Shown in pieces: positions 12,201 through 27,200 of a stretch of 64,000 nucleotides of DNA. The stretch comes from Eopsaltria australis (lineage: Eukaryota > Chordata > Aves > Passeriformes > Petroicidae), in the NCBI GenBank assembly GCA_034509425.1, contig JAVTVJ010000789.1, forward strand, positions 372,001 to 436,000, read 5' to 3'. The notes under the pieces were generated by a model. It saw only the letters and a program-made list of their open reading frames with translations. It made no database searches and was not told the DNA's origin. The position numbers were made by a program, and so were the translations under genes. The number at the start of each line of letters is the position of its first letter. The stretch's first letter is position 1.

Positions 12201-15200
12201 TATGGATGTCACTGGCATTCTCTGAGGAGAACATTTTTATTGATCAACAGCTCTGCTGAGGCTCTGTGTTATGTGTTCTTCTAACACAAACGTGCTCAGG
12301 ACTGGGAGAGATCAGGTGGGGAGGTCTTGCAGCACACACAGGGAACTTATTGCAAACATTATGTTCCAGCCTGACACTTGGGAAGCTGAGACACAGAATT
12401 TCCATCCTGCAGCCCCTCTGGCTGCTGGGGTTGTGGGGGGAATTCATGGAGCTGGGGAAAGGCAGTGGAGAGAGATTGCTCAGGATGTGTTTGAGAGAGA
12501 AAACTGAGCCACCTTCCTGAAGCTTAGACCAGTGGCTCACACAAGGAGTGGCAAAATGACTTGAGATTGGTATTTTTTTGTGGCTGCCCTGGAAAGGGAA
12601 GGCAAAGAGAGCAAAGGCTCTGTTTGGTTTTACCTTGATTGGTTCTGTTTGGTTTTACCTTGATTGGTTGTGTTTGGTTTTACCTTGATTGGTTCTGTTT
12701 GGTTTTACCTTGATTGGCTCTGTTTAGTTTTACCTTGATTGGTTCTGTTTGGTTTTACCTTGATTGGTTGTGTTTGGTTTTACCTTGGTAGCTAAAGACC
12801 ATCATGTTTTCTCTGTGAAACTCCCTGCAAAGAAAGTGATGTCACAAAGATTTATCCAGGGAGAGATTCTGCCCTTTCACCACATTTTCTGCTTTCTGAG
12901 GAGAATGGAACCTTTTAAAACAGCTTTGTACCTTACTCAACTGACAGAACTAATGTGGGGCATAAGAGGTTCCTTTCTAATGGGAAATTTGGCAAGGTTT
13001 GAGCTTCTTCCAGCATCCAGACTGCTCGTGCTGATGGACTGCAAGAGATGGGTTGTCAGTATTTCTACTGCACTCCTCAGTCTGCTGTGCTCTGAAAACC
13101 TCCAGAATTTTAGATCCATATTGGCTAAGCTATTACTGATATTATTTTTTTGTGTGTATGTGTTATTTTCTGACCCCTTTCTTCATTTGGGAGTGAAAAC
13201 CATGTAATACTGATTTAAAACCACTGAATAATAATGTGGAAAAACTGTTGTGATTACTTGTTTTCCTCAAAGCAGCTGTACTCATGACCTTTATGCTTCT
13301 GACTGAGATTTTTTTTTCTGATATTCCCCATAATTCAGCATTATTTCGTTGTGCTGTTCCTTTTTCTTTATTCAAAGGCAGTGTCAGTTTTGGATTTGGT
13401 AATTAAAAAAAAAAAAATATGGAGGATGTACAGGTCAAATAACAGGAGGCAACTTGAATACCCAAGCCATTATTATTGTGGTGGAAAGTGTGAAAGTCTG
13501 TAGGCTTGGTATCGTTGCTGAGAGAACTGCCAGCAAAGCAGGGAGATCTACATTTGGGAATGACCTTGAGCATTTCCTTTTCTCCAGATTCCTGAAGTCT
13601 GGAGAGGAAAGGGATGGCTTTGGAAGTGCTTCTTGCTGCTGATTTTTCAGCATGGCCTGGGTCTCCAAGGAGCAGCTCACCTGGCATTAAGGCAGCAGCA
13701 GAATCTCTCTGTTTGCAGGGTTCCTGTGAGAAAGGAGGGAAGTTCCCAGCTGGAGGAGAGGGAGCAGTGACCACAGAGTGCAGGCACCGTGGAATTTCTC
13801 TCTTTTAGCCTTTGTTCCACCCTTGGTGTGACAAGGTGCAATCCATGCCTGGATAGAAGGTTACCGCTATCAAAAACCAAAAATAGGTGGCTCCTTAAAG
13901 AAACAAATTTACCATGTGAAGTTACTAATTACACTTTAATGACAGTCAGGAGGGCAGGAAAAGACCAGTGTTTGCATAAAGCATGAGAGGCATATTTTAA
14001 GTCAGGTCTTGCTCTGCTGTGTCTCGCTTCCTCTTGCTCCGTTCCCAAGCCACTCTCCCTTTTCACTCTTTTTTTTTTTAACTTCTTCTTCTTTTTTTTT
14101 TTTTTTTTTTTTTTTTATTTTATCTGTGACATCTGCTTGGAGCTTGTCCCTCCTGTGATACCACACTACTTGCAGCTGTTCAGACCTCCAGCTCTGAGCT
14201 GTGCATGGGGTGCCCTGAGCATACGGCCTTTTTGATGTGTGATAAAACAGAACCGAGCCACTGGGGGTATGGAGAGGGAATGCAGCAGAATATCAATAAA
14301 CCTGTTCTGAACAAAGCTGCAGCTCTGTGCTGGAATAGACATTTCACTGAAGTGTCAAGTAGATGGATAATATATTCTAATTAGGGACTGACTGATACCC
14401 TGCAACTCAGAGACCTTTGGAAATCAGCTCCAAAATACTCGCTGGTTTTGTACTCTGTGTGTTTGTTTTGCATTTGTTTAATGCCTTAAAATATATTTGC
14501 TGCAGGAAGCTGTTTATTGAGCTTTGTTTTCCTAAACAGCCCAAACTTTTCACTATAAAATTGCTTATTGCCTGTTTTGAGGAGCTTTGAAATTTGTATG
14601 TAGACCTCTTTAAGTTTGGTGTGGATTGTTAAAATATAATATTGTGTTTGCTGCCTGTTGCACATTATGTGCTTTGAGCCATAAGCAGTAGTGACATCAG
14701 GTTTTGTGGGGTGGTTTTGGGGGCTTTTTTTTCATTTGTTTTGTTACAGTTTCCAAAAATGTTTCGCTCAGAGTGGAGAAAATAAGCCAGATTTGTTGTC
14801 TGTGTAAATTGGCATCCATTTATTTGCCTCAGACCTCAGATGCCATTTCTCCCTAGAAGATCTGGGCATATATATGTATATATATGTATTGCACACAGTA
14901 TATTCCAAACTAGTGCTGAAGTTCCTGGCACAGCACTACCACTACAAACATTGTGCAGCTTTGCCTCCTGCAAGTCCCAGGGGATAAATTGATTTCTCAG
15001 CACCTGTGTGACCTTAGCCACTGGTTCATTCTAATTTGGCAGAGCAAACACTGGGAGTGGCAAAAATGGCTTGCATTTACTTGAGTCTCCTATTTTCCAC
15101 ATCTATCAGCAGCATGACATGTTCCTGAAACCAGGCTAATTAAGGAATTTTAAATAGTCTGCTTTATTTCCTTGTGTAATTGGAATGGCCCATTCCCTCC

Positions 15201-18200
15201 CACAGAAGTCCTGCAGATAGATTTCCCTGAAATACTTGGAGAACCTTTGGACCCCACACTGAGGGAGCACCAGATTTATGTGGGAGATGATAATGATTGC
15301 CAGCTAATGCAATATTAAAATATCTCCTTTATTTCAGCACAAAGGCAGCTCCCAGATTTCCTGCGGTATCACAAAGTTATTTGGAGGGATGGGATGGAAC
15401 AGCAAGGACTTGTGAGCTCAGGCAACTAACAGATAAATTAGGGAGAGTTCAGAAGATTCAGGCTTGAGACTGGGAAGTGGATTAGATTTCAAATACTGCA
15501 TCAGACAAAAACTGAGTGAGGCTGCAGCTCTCCGACGGTATTTCACAGATCTGTAAATGTTTTTTTAAAGATGCTCAATCCAACACTTAGCTGGCTATAA
15601 CAAGGACTTAAGGGAGCAAAAGGCTCTTTTTTCTTTTTTCTTTCTTTTGCTCTGTTGCTTCATTAGCTCTGGGAGCACTGGTTCCATTACTGTGAGTTTT
15701 CCTGTATAATTTAAGAAAATAATGAAAGCGTGCATATTTTCCTCAGTATTCTTGGCATTAAATCTGTCTTTAGATTTGTTTAGCTCCTTCTTTTTTTTTA
15801 ATATATACACAGTGTGGGCTTTTTTCAGTGTGGTATCCTTTTGAATATTTCAAAACTGTAGAAATTGTTTTGGGTTGTTTTTGTTCGAGATAGAAGCTGG
15901 TTTGTTTTTATTTTTAAGATTGAAACACGAAAACAAAAAAAATCATTGCTACAATCCATAAGTTCCCATTGCTGTGTGGCACTGGAATCAGTGCATGCAT
16001 TTCACAAAAATATCAGTGCTCCATGTTTGTTTTCTTCACTCACAAGCATCCATGAGCAATACTGTGCTGTGGAGAGATCAGAATGAGGTAATTTTTGTGC
16101 AAATAGCACTGATATTTAGTGTTAATTTGGGTTTTTTTCCCTCTTCCAGGATCAATAAGTGTTTCATGTTTTTGTTCGATAGGGATGGATTTTGGAAGGC
16201 TTCCCTGAAAATCAGGAGCAGGCACGGAGGCTGCAATCATCTGGCATTTTTCCTAGGCATGTTGGTAAGCAGTGCAAGGTTTGGGTGTGATTGCATCCAG
16301 GAGGAAAAACTAGAAGGGTTTGTCCCAAAAAATCCTCAATAAATTCAATACCAATACTGGAGACAGAATCACCAGACAGCAGAATGTTTCAGTAGGGTTC
16401 AGAGTCACTTGAAAGCCTGAGATAACCTGGGGGACTTTAAGCCCTGTCTTTCACACCTTTTTCTCCTTCCACATCAGAGCTCTGTGAATTCCAGCCCCTG
16501 CACCAAGTGTCTCTGAGCAGCCACAAGCAGCTTTGCTCCTGACTTCCATCTCTAAAAATCACCTTTTATCCTTAAATTAAACCAGTTCCTCATCTATTAA
16601 TACAAATTTATGCTTCTGTTGAATTAGGAAATGTAAACTTGCCCAAGTGAAGTGGAAAGATGGTGATTTTAAGCTTGACCTTTCAGAGTGGAGATGGATT
16701 CTGGCTGGATTTGGGTGGAATGTTTTACTGGCAAAGGGCTGATAGACAAGACCTTGACAGCTGCCCTTGTCATGCAGGAGAAGCCACTTGCCCCAAATTA
16801 CACTTGAAGAACCTACTTAGAATACAAAAAATTACTGCAATTGTGTGGAATGCAGTGTGAGATGATAAATGCAGAGCTTGCCAGTGCACAGAATTTATCC
16901 AACTTGATGAATTGTCACTTTGGATTTGATTTGGATGATACTCAACTGCTAATGAAGAATTCAGAATCGCTGCAGTAGAGTTAGGCAAAAATGTTTAATG
17001 TCTGGTACTTGCATGTATTTTTAATGTACCTAATAACATCTGAAGTTGAGTTTTGCTCACAATTATATCTGTGCCACCAAGACCTGAATGAGAATCTTAA
17101 AGCTCTGTCTGTCTAGTTAATCAAAAAGAAGATTGAGAGGAGATGAGATTTAGAGTGTGTGAGTACCTTAATAGGGAGAAAAGTGCCTGAAAAAGCCATT
17201 TGATACAGAGAAGAAAGTCATAAAAAGAACTTGTTTGAAACCTGTAATCAAATGCACTGAAAATAGTAATTAAATTACAGTGTTTAACTGCAAGGATGAT
17301 TAGCCAAAAGCAACCCAGGGAACTGACAGGTTCTTCCTCTTTTGATGCTTTCTAATCAAGTTTGAACACTTTTCTGTGAGATTATGAAAAAAAAAATCAG
17401 TTTCACTGGTCTCACCACCAAAGAACCTGCATGAAAAGTGATGGTTTTTGGTATAGAAGAGAATCAGTCTCGAGTGCTCAATGAGAGCTCCTGTCTGAGG
17501 CTCCAAGGACAATTTTCTATTGCTGGTGGTGATGTTTGTTGGATAATGGGGACAGTTAGTGCCCATGGGTACTGGATTCATGGATATTTTATCCCACTGT
17601 ATTGTTTAGTAGGTGAAGTAAAATTCTGATTAAAAGTGAAGTAAAATATTTGCAGGGACAATGCTGGGAAATGAGAATGAGGCAGATGTGCTTGAAATAC
17701 ATTCAGCCACCTTTAATATTAGGATACATCTGAACAGCTACAGGAATAAAGCAAATAATTAACAAGAGCTACACTTTTTCTTCTTTTTTTTCCTTTTTGC
17801 TGCCTAGTTCTGCTCTATGCCCCAGACACTGTGCTGATTGAGAGGAGTGGTGGGAAAAGGCTTGATCCCCTCACACAAGGTGCAGTATGTGAGCTCCAGT
17901 ACAATCTGGAGTGTTGCTTGGTCTCAGAAACGTTGTAAACGGGGTTAAAATTTAAATGGGGTCCCTTTAAGAATTAGCAGGAATTTATAATTATAAATTT
18001 CAGCTGTTTGGAAATGGTATTTGTTGATATTGCATTATTCTCAGTGCCAATAAAATCCAGAGAGATGTAAAGCTCAGTATGGAGCCTGCAAACAGTGGAC
18101 TGTGGCAATACAGAATATTTAAAGGTTAGATCTGTCCACATGAGGTTACAATTTTCCTGTTCATCTCTGCTAGGTCCTGCTTCATTCCTGAGGTGCAGGG

Positions 18201-21200
18201 ATGCTTTTAGGGTAAATAAAAGCATTTCCATTCAATAAAATAAACTGTCAAATAGATTCAGCTCTGTGTTGTCTGTTGAGTTTTATCATCAATCATCCAT
18301 CACGAGATAAAATCCTGACATTGCTCAATAAAAAAAATCAGGATGGATGTTTTGAGGAGTGGAATTAGAGGGGACATTCTTAACTAGAGACTTTTTAAAT
18401 CATGCTCTGAGTTCCTAACCATGTTCCCTGCAGAGGTTTTCCACACAACCTTTGACTGGCCAAGTGACCCCCTGGTGCAGCAGAGGTTGGTGAAGCCAGA
18501 AGATCTCTCTGAGCTGGAGGTGTCCAGGAAGCTGCTGGAATATCACAGGAGCTTCCCAGAGATTTTCCGCATCTTCCAGAAAGTTCTGAAATCCATCAAT
18601 GCAGACCAGCCCTCCGTGGATGTTCTCTCACAGGGTAACTCTGTGCTTTGGGGCAAGTTGAGAAAGTCCTGTTTGAGGGGCAGTTCCTGGCTCTTAGAGT
18701 CAGTTTGTAGGATTAGGCAGCACAGGTGGCTCCCAGCTGAGTTGTGCTCTCTCTAGAACAGCTTTTGGGCTGTTCCTGGTAATTATTTTACTGGAGTAAG
18801 TGCAGATAACTGGAAATTCATAGCTCTCAGTCCTGCCAAGGAAGAGCTGACTCAGTAGAGCAATGTCACCATCGTTTCTGTGAGTCTCCTCAAAGGGAAC
18901 CCTGTGGCTCAATTGTTCATCTCCCTAAGGGCCAGAACCTTCCAAAGCCTGAGAACAACAAGGAGGAGCAGTTCAAAGCCAGGAACATTTCATTGTTTAA
19001 AAGCTGTTTGTGCTGGGAGCTTTCCTGTTCAACAATTCTCGTTTGCCTTTGCCTGTCTGTAATGCAATCTGACTTTTAATGTTGATCCTTCTGGAAGAGA
19101 ATAAGGAAACTGCCAGAAAGTCCAATTGATGATGTACTTTGTAGCTGTCAGTCTGCAGATGATCTCTTCTATCTCAGTAATTTTGCATCTCAAAAAGGTC
19201 TCTTTTTTTTAATCACAAGTGCTGCACTTTTAAGATAAACAAGTAGGAAGTTTATATTCTGAATTTACACATTAATTACCTCTAAATTACTTAATTAAAT
19301 TTAAAAGTTCATATCATCATTCATAAAGAATTCATGCCTTGAATTGTAAATAAAAATGTGAGTGCCTGAATATTAATTATTATTAATTAATAATGTAGTG
19401 AGATAAATTGAAAACTGGAATGAAAAAATCCTCTCTAGATCTTTTTTTTCTGCAGTGCATCAAGCAGCCAGATTTTTTTTTTAAAGAATAATTAGATGTG
19501 GAGACTGTCTAGGGGATCATTACTCCTAATTAACTTGGTTATTTACTGCAAATTAAGCATCATTTGTAAGCAGGGTGCTTTGCCTGTAATGTTTGTGCTT
19601 TTCAATACACTGGGTTATGGAAAATATTCAGAATAAGTGGAGCACTGCTTGGGTAGCTGGTACTCAGGGTTTAGGAAGCCATGCAGCAAACACATTTTCT
19701 GGTAGGATTTCCCAGTTTTTTGTTAAGTATTTTTATTGTCCCAGCTAGATTTGAAAAAGAAAGAGGAGATCTGTCATAAATATGAGCAGAATTGTGGATT
19801 GTTTCACACAGTTAGAGGATTTTGTGAACTTTAATGCAGTTGCTGCTGCCCTGCTCTGGGATGTGACACCCAATTCAGTTGGGCACTGCATGAGGAGATG
19901 GGTATAACCCCATGTGGTTGCAGTTTTAGTTTCTCAGTATTTTAGGTCTGCCATGTAGAAATTGGAGTTTGCTGGAGATGCTTCTTTATTAGAGAAGATT
20001 TTATAATCACACCAAGGAGTCTAAGGGAGGGTTTTCTGAAAAATTGTTGGCAATGGCACCTAAAATCCTGATTCTCAGGGTGTTCCCCCCCCCAATCCTT
20101 TTTTAATACAGCTTATGACTCATACAAACAGTCAGGTTTAAGCTTGTCCTATTCCTTAGACTAAAATACTTTTTTTTTTACTACAAGGACTCTTGAGAGA
20201 GTCTTTTATTGGAATTGAAGATCTCACAAAAGCTGAGGGAGGGTGCAGCTCATCTGGGCTCACCTTTAGCTGTATCCACTGCCATCCCAGAGGAATCAGA
20301 GCCTGTGCAGATGTGTCCCTGCTGCTTTAATCCCGGCCAGCCATGGCAGATGGGATCAGGGCCAGAAAGTTTAGCCCTGGAATTTGATTCTGACCCCTGG
20401 AAAACTTGCATGGCTTGAGCTGCTCCCTTCTCTGGTGTTCTCAGCCATCAAATGGGCACAGCTATGTCCAAATACAATCCACATTTGTCCTCTTTGTCCT
20501 CACTGCCACAGCTGTGACATTTTTTGACTTCTTGGGGATCTCTCAAGTTCTTTTTTGGAATTGTAACAAAGTCCAGATCTCTGTAATGTGTCACTGCTGA
20601 TGATGCTTCACACGTCCCATGGTTTTTCCAAAGCTCCATAACCTGCAGGTTGACCTGAAGGTGCTCTTTCCTGCTTGATGTAAAATTTAGGAGAATGATG
20701 TCCAGCAAATGAGTGGAATCAGGCAGAGGAGCTCAAATATCCTTCACAAGTTACACAAAAAGGATGGATGAAAGAATAAAACATCCCCACTCAGTTCTGT
20801 GTTGTCAGTGCTGAGCAGTGTCATGACACCCTGTGCTACAAGTCTATAAAATTGTAATTAGGAGTCTTAATCACACACAGCTGGATAAATGTCATTAATT
20901 TAACATCCTGAGTTTTTATGCTTAAATATTTGTTCAGAAACTGCAGAAAGTATTAAATGTAATTACAGCCCTCTATAATTTGCATGGTGAAATTGTAGCT
21001 ATCAAGCAAAAATTACTTCTGCTAAAAACAACATGGTAAGAGAGCAATTATTAATTGAATCTGCTCTTTAAAATGGTTTGACAGGCACTGATGAAAGAAA
21101 GAGGAGTGTAATGATAGCGAGATTTCTAAAATACCTCTCAGAGTGAATTGCTGACAGGACAGCTTTACCAGAGTCTTGATTTTGGGTGCAGAGTCTGGAT

Positions 21201-24200
21201 GTTTCAGAAAATAAACCATGACAATATTGTAGTTTATTTTTTTATTAAAAAGAGAAGTTAATCAATGTTTATATATATATTTTTTTTTTAAGAAATAGAT
21301 TAAAAGCTATATTTTTTTTACCTTTCTCTTGTGTTGTAGTTCTTGCCTTTGTCCAAACCCGGCACAGATCTGCTGCCCCCTTCACACCCCGGATCCTTTT
21401 TTGTGGCCCCCCAGGCAGTGGGAAGAGCCTGCAGGCAGCACTAATAGCTCAGAAATATGATGTTGTCAACAGTAAGTTCTCAGTAAATATGCACTTTGCT
21501 CAATTCCCCCCTTTCTCTCTTTTTGATCATTTATCTTTTGCTGTCTGTCTTTCTTTTACTTGCTTATAAAATGTCTCTCTTTGTCCGTTGCTGTGGATGT
21601 CAGATTTTTGAGGGGAGTGAGAAGTATTTGAACGAAGAAGTGTAAACCAAGTATCTGTGCTGTGACAAACCAGCTCTAACAGTTTTTTAGTCATCATTTC
21701 ATCATTTTTTTTTATACCCTTTACATCTGTATTTTTCTATTTAGACTCCTGTAGTGCTCTGAATTCTTCTGTGGGTCAGTGGATCATGAGTAATGTCTGC
21801 AGTTTCAGCTGTCTGACCAAAATTGGGGCACTTTTAAACCAGAATTTACTCTGAATTTTGGTGAAGACTCAGACTCTGCACATCTCAAGTAATGTGTGAG
21901 AAAATGAAGGAATTAGTTAAAAGTGCATCATCCTCCTTCTGTGAAGGAGGTCCAAAAAATTCTTCTTGAGACTTGTTCATGGTCAGCATTTAAATGTTAG
22001 AAAGTTCTGTAATTTGGACCTGCAGCTTGGTGACAGCATCAGTGCAATATTTTCCATGTTCTGTAGAACAGTAGAGTGGCCATAAATTATTTTAAACAAA
22101 TGTCTGGTAGCTGTAAAATTTGCTGATTAGTCACATCCTCTTAGTTAAGCAAAAGGCAGGTTTGATAGAATATTTCTGCTGTCAGTTATTGTGCCATTGC
22201 TGTGTTCTAAAATATCACGTGGAAAAATAAGTATTTGTAGAGTTACTCAAAGCTGTATTTTTATTAATTGTGTAATCGGCTTTAAGAAAAGTGAAACATG
22301 TTTGAATGTATTAAAAATTATTTTGTTCTTGTCCTTTTGAATTTTTTGAACTTTTTTTTTCTAAAACTGCAAGTTTCTTAGTGTTCCATCTAGGTCAAAA
22401 TTTGCATTTTTTTTTTTCAAGTAACTACTCTATGAGAGAGTTGCAGCTCTATTTATTAAAAACCATTACCAGTGCTTTACCCATATGTTGAATTTTATTT
22501 TAAGTATTCTGTAACCCAAATATTAGAAGAACTAAGTATTTAATAGAGTTGGAAGACCATTATTTTTCAGAATAATATTCAGCATACTCTTCATTTCTAT
22601 TAGGCCATTGGACTTGAAGCACAGGCTTAAAAATTGAAATCTTTTAAAATAAATAGAAAATAAATCTAAATTTAAATAGTTTCATGAAATGGATTGAATG
22701 TAGGTGTGTACATTTTAGGTGTCTTGAATTGGGGTGTGAGCACTGAGTTTCTGTTATATTTTCACACTATTTATTATGAATATGAATTTGCTTTTCCAGG
22801 ATAACTGGTGACTGTTCAAATTGTCAACTTAAACATTAAACTTTATCAGTTTTGTCCCAGAAACAGCAAAGCTGTGGGGGGTTCTCCCTCCTGTTGGCCT
22901 GGCAGTGTCATTAACAGCAATAAACAGATTAAAGGGCTCCATCTTCTCCCATCAAAGTCAGAGCCTGTTGCTGCTATTGATTCCAGGAAGAAAGGAATCA
23001 ATCTAGGATTATTAATTGAATAATCTACACAGGAGCTTTTAGCTAATATTTACCAAATTGGAGCTGTAACCAGGATTTGTGCCTTTGTGTGACCTCTCCA
23101 TGCCTTGGTTCCCTCTCTGAACTCCCTCACCTGGGGCAGCCAGTGCTGTTCAAACCCAAAACAGGAGTATTTCATGTACAGCTGTCCTGGCTCAGACCTG
23201 AAATCTGCATCTCCTGGTGTTCTGTGTGCTTGAAATCAATGATAATATTGCATTGGCACAGATTTTTGAATGCAATTCCTACATGATCATTAAATGATCC
23301 AGGGAGGCCCTTCCTGAGCTGAGCATTCTGCTGCACCTCCAGCAGTGAGGTTCAGGTGCTGCTCAGCAGCTGGAACTTCATTCAGTAATTACAAGTTCAT
23401 AAAAAGTGAAAGCCACCAGCAGTCCCTTGAGTTGTTATTTCAGAAATATATTTGATTAATATCATTCCCTCTATTTTTAATATGTTCTTTGCCAGATGTA
23501 TTCTTTTTTTTTTATTATTCCATATCCTCAGTCTCCTTGCTTTTCACTCTGCTTGGCCAAAAAAAAACCAAAAACAAAACAAAACCCTCACAACAAACTC
23601 AAAAAACACACAACTTTTATTTTATTCAGTGACCTTATTCCAGTATGCAGCTTCTGGGTTGGTTTTTTTTTTTCTTTTCTTTGTTGCCTCCTTTTTAAAA
23701 TTTAACCTTGTGTCTTTTTTGTTCTTCCTTCCTGTTAGTTTGCTGTGGGCAACTGCTAAAGGAAGCTGTTGCAGACAACACAAAACTTGGAGAACTCATT
23801 AAGCCTTACATTGACAATGGATGCCCAGGTAGGGCACGTTGTTGTCTCACTGCACCGTACTTAGAAATTTGTAGCAAAAACCAAATTGTGAGTGGATTTC
23901 TGTTGGTCAGATTCTAATCAGAGTAGCCTGAAATTCCATTTATTCCATGGGATTTGTAGCACTGCATAGCAGAAGTTGGATTTCTAAGGGGTTTTTATGT
24001 CTTCAAAGCAAATATTCTCTGTTCCAGTGAAATTCAGATTTCTTGTACACATTTTGAAATCTGAAATCCACGTTTTTAATCTCTACATCAAAATAAGAAT
24101 TCTGGTACCAAACTGTTTTTAAAGCACACTATTGGTGTAAAACTTCTTTCAAAGCACAATATTGTGTTTCATTTTATATTTGGATGCTGGCTCCTAAAAT

Positions 24201-27200
24201 CCTACCACAGTTTCCTCTACTTTCATGTAAACATTTTAAATTTAAACATAAATTTCCTTTGTACTTCATTTCTCTCAGCATTTTTGGTTGTGGGAGGGGA
24301 CTGCCACAACGAGTGTTGAGCATACCTTGCTTTTGGATGGCTCTGCAGGGATTTCAGATAAATCACAACTCCTGAAAGCTCCTGAGGGCAGCAGCTCAAA
24401 CCTGTCTGCCTGTTACAGTTGTCCTGCTGTCTGTGTGTGGAGGGTGTTAGAAATCAGAGAATCTCTGTAGTTAAAGAGGAGAAGTTGGATTTATTGCAGG
24501 AGGGTGGAAGAATGTTTATTTTGCCAAATTGCAGTGGCCTGGGAGAGGAACTTTCAGTGCTGTTTCTGGCTGCAGCCCAGATGGTTTCCAGTGGTACAAA
24601 CACAAGGAGAGAATCGTGCTGGAGATGGGGAAATCTCAGTTAAGCTTCAGTATTAATGGAATTCTGAGCAAAGCCCCCCTGAGCAAAGAGAAATCTTCAT
24701 TGTCCTTTACTTTTAGCAAAGAAATTCATTTGGTAAAGTGGAAAGCTTGAAAATCTCCTTTGTTTTTTGCACAATAGTTTAATTCTGAGGCTGAATTAGT
24801 TCTGAAACACGAGCCCATAAAATTAACTGAGGTTTCCTTGATGCCACACCCAGAGATGCAGGACTTTCCCAGGCATTTCCAAAAGACCTTTGGCAGCCTG
24901 CAGCTTTGGGGGTGCCATCCCTCTGTCAGGCACTTTACCAAGCCTCAGGACAATGGATTTTAACTCTGAATTTCATCTCCAGTGAATGGATTGTGTTTAT
25001 TCCTAATGCAATCACCCAGATAATGCATTCATGGCAGCCACCACGTTGCTGGGAGTAGGAGCTGCTGTGGGAACCATGGGATGGAGAGCAGGAATTGCAG
25101 CCTGGAAGAGAGAAGTTGTGTCCTCTGGAATGGGCACAGAGATCTAGGAGAGGATTTTCTGAGTTGGAGATACCCAGAATGGGCATTTAACTCAAAGACA
25201 AGAGTATGTGATGCTGTGGGTCTGAGGTCTCCAGGTGTGGGAATAATTCCTTCCTGTGGGATCTGAGTGTGGCTGGTTTTGTGTGCTGTTTAAGGCACAC
25301 ATGGAGATCCTTTTAAGCTCTGGGCCTGTCTTTCATGATATCCATTAATTTCAGAATCTTTTCTGCATTCTGTAATTTCACTGTCTGCTCATCTCTGTGG
25401 AGAGGAGGATTGTAAATACCTCACTCTCTAAATTTCAGTTAGGGCTGAGATGGGAGTTTGGATGATCTGTTTATTCAAAGATAGGTCCTTTAAGAGCTTC
25501 CTTTACTAAAATGTTCTTTGTGTGTTTTATAAACTTCATCTTAACCATTAAAGTTCCTTAAAGGAGATGCATTCCCAGTAGAGTAAAATAATTGCACAGA
25601 TCATAATTTTTAGCCAGTCCTAAAAATATGCACATCCTTAGTCCAAGGGAGCTGCTTTCATTTCAGGAAAATGAAATTGAAGTTGTAATTCCTTTCTTCC
25701 TCCAAATTAGAAATTATTTCAGATTTAGATTAATTTTTTTAATACAGCATGCACAGATAAAGCTGTACAACACTTCTGAATCTTAATAGGGATCATAACT
25801 ATATTTTTGTGCATTATGCTAAAAATCCTCCCCTAGATTTGCTAGCATGCACATATATATTTTATTTGGTGGGACACAGCACAAAATTAAGGGCTGAATA
25901 AAGATAAATATCATCCAGCAAAACCAGAAATAATAAGTTCTGTCATTTTGCTAATCCTGCTCTCCCAGGGATAACAAAGAATGAATTTACATTAGTAAAC
26001 ACTAACAAGAATTCATTACTGCCCTCACAAGAGGCTTGGAGAAAATGGAACAACACAGGGTACTGAAGAGGAAAGGTGGGCAAAGAATCTTTGCATCTTT
26101 GCTCTCTTGCTGCAGCCCAGGTTAAAACAGGGGAAAGATTCTCCTGCTGTTATTGACTACAGTGAATTTCCAGAAAATCTCACTTGCAAAGACTCGGTGC
26201 AGTCAATAGCAGCCAGTGTTGGAAGTGGAAAAGCAATTAGAACTTCAACCTTTTCATTACATTTCTGCTTGTAAAGAGGCTTAGCTGCTCCTGTGGGTGG
26301 GGAATCATGCAGGTGACATTGGCACAGAGCAGTGGAACCAAAGGCAGACCCTGAAAAATGTTGTTCTCCAATCATTACTTGTCAAAACGAAGGCAGTGCC
26401 ATAAAATCTTGAGGACATGCCTCATATATTCTTGAAATGCTCCCCCAGGGGACTGATCTCAGTGTGTTTCCCTTCTTGTGGACACCCCTGATTGCATACA
26501 ATTAGTCCTTTAAGATGTGCCAGCAGGGTGAGTTGTGGTGCTGGAGCAAGGCTCAAAGCCCAGCCTGTTCAGAGCTGACTCATTATTGAGTTGTTGAGGC
26601 TGCCCCACTCTCTGTTCTGCTCCACTTCTGCTTGGCTAACCCAAATCTCTTCATGGCTTTAGGATCCATCAGCATTCTTTGTTGTTATTTCAGAAATATA
26701 TTTGATTGATATCATTGTCTCTGTCTCTATTTTTCACGTGTTCTTTGCCAGATGTATTATTTTCTTTTTCTTTTTCATTCCATATCCTCAGTCTCCTTGC
26801 TTTTTCCTGTACTGCTGCTTCATGTATGCATCACGTATTTCAGGAACAGCCCAGACAATTCTGTTATTCACCCCAAAAGGCAACTCAGTATTCCCATTTT
26901 CTGTATTTTCTAGTGTTTTTTGTCTCATAAAGACCTGCTTTTTGTCAAAATCCTCAATTTTGTATATGGTGATTTATTTTGCTTAATGAAGGCAGCATAG
27001 ATATTTTTGAGCCCATTAATTTTTTAATTCCCAGGACATTCTAGTCTATAGTAGGTGCACACTGGATATTGAAAAATGCATTTTTGGTGATGAGTTCAGC
27101 AACCTGACAGCTTTCTGCCTGTCATAAACACAGAGCTGTGCTTAGGACAAGCAGTCTGAAATGCAGAGCCTGTTCCTTTAGGATGTTGTGGTTTCACTGA

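Larger units (their letters stand above)
10352..16182 (+). other. AK8: AK8 intron, 5.8 kb
   Basis: Donor GTAAGA at 10352 and acceptor GATAG at 16178-16182. It holds a 25-bp tandem repeat (12619-12787), a short CA run (11859-11874), a long pyrimidine tract (14069-14122) and a TA-rich microsatellite (14868-14888). No further exon or transposon was recognised. Confidence 0.85.

Noticed and set aside
19379..19394. 16-bp perfect palindrome ATTATTAATTAATAAT
   Set aside because: Made of A and T only within an AT-rich run, so it is easily produced by chance.
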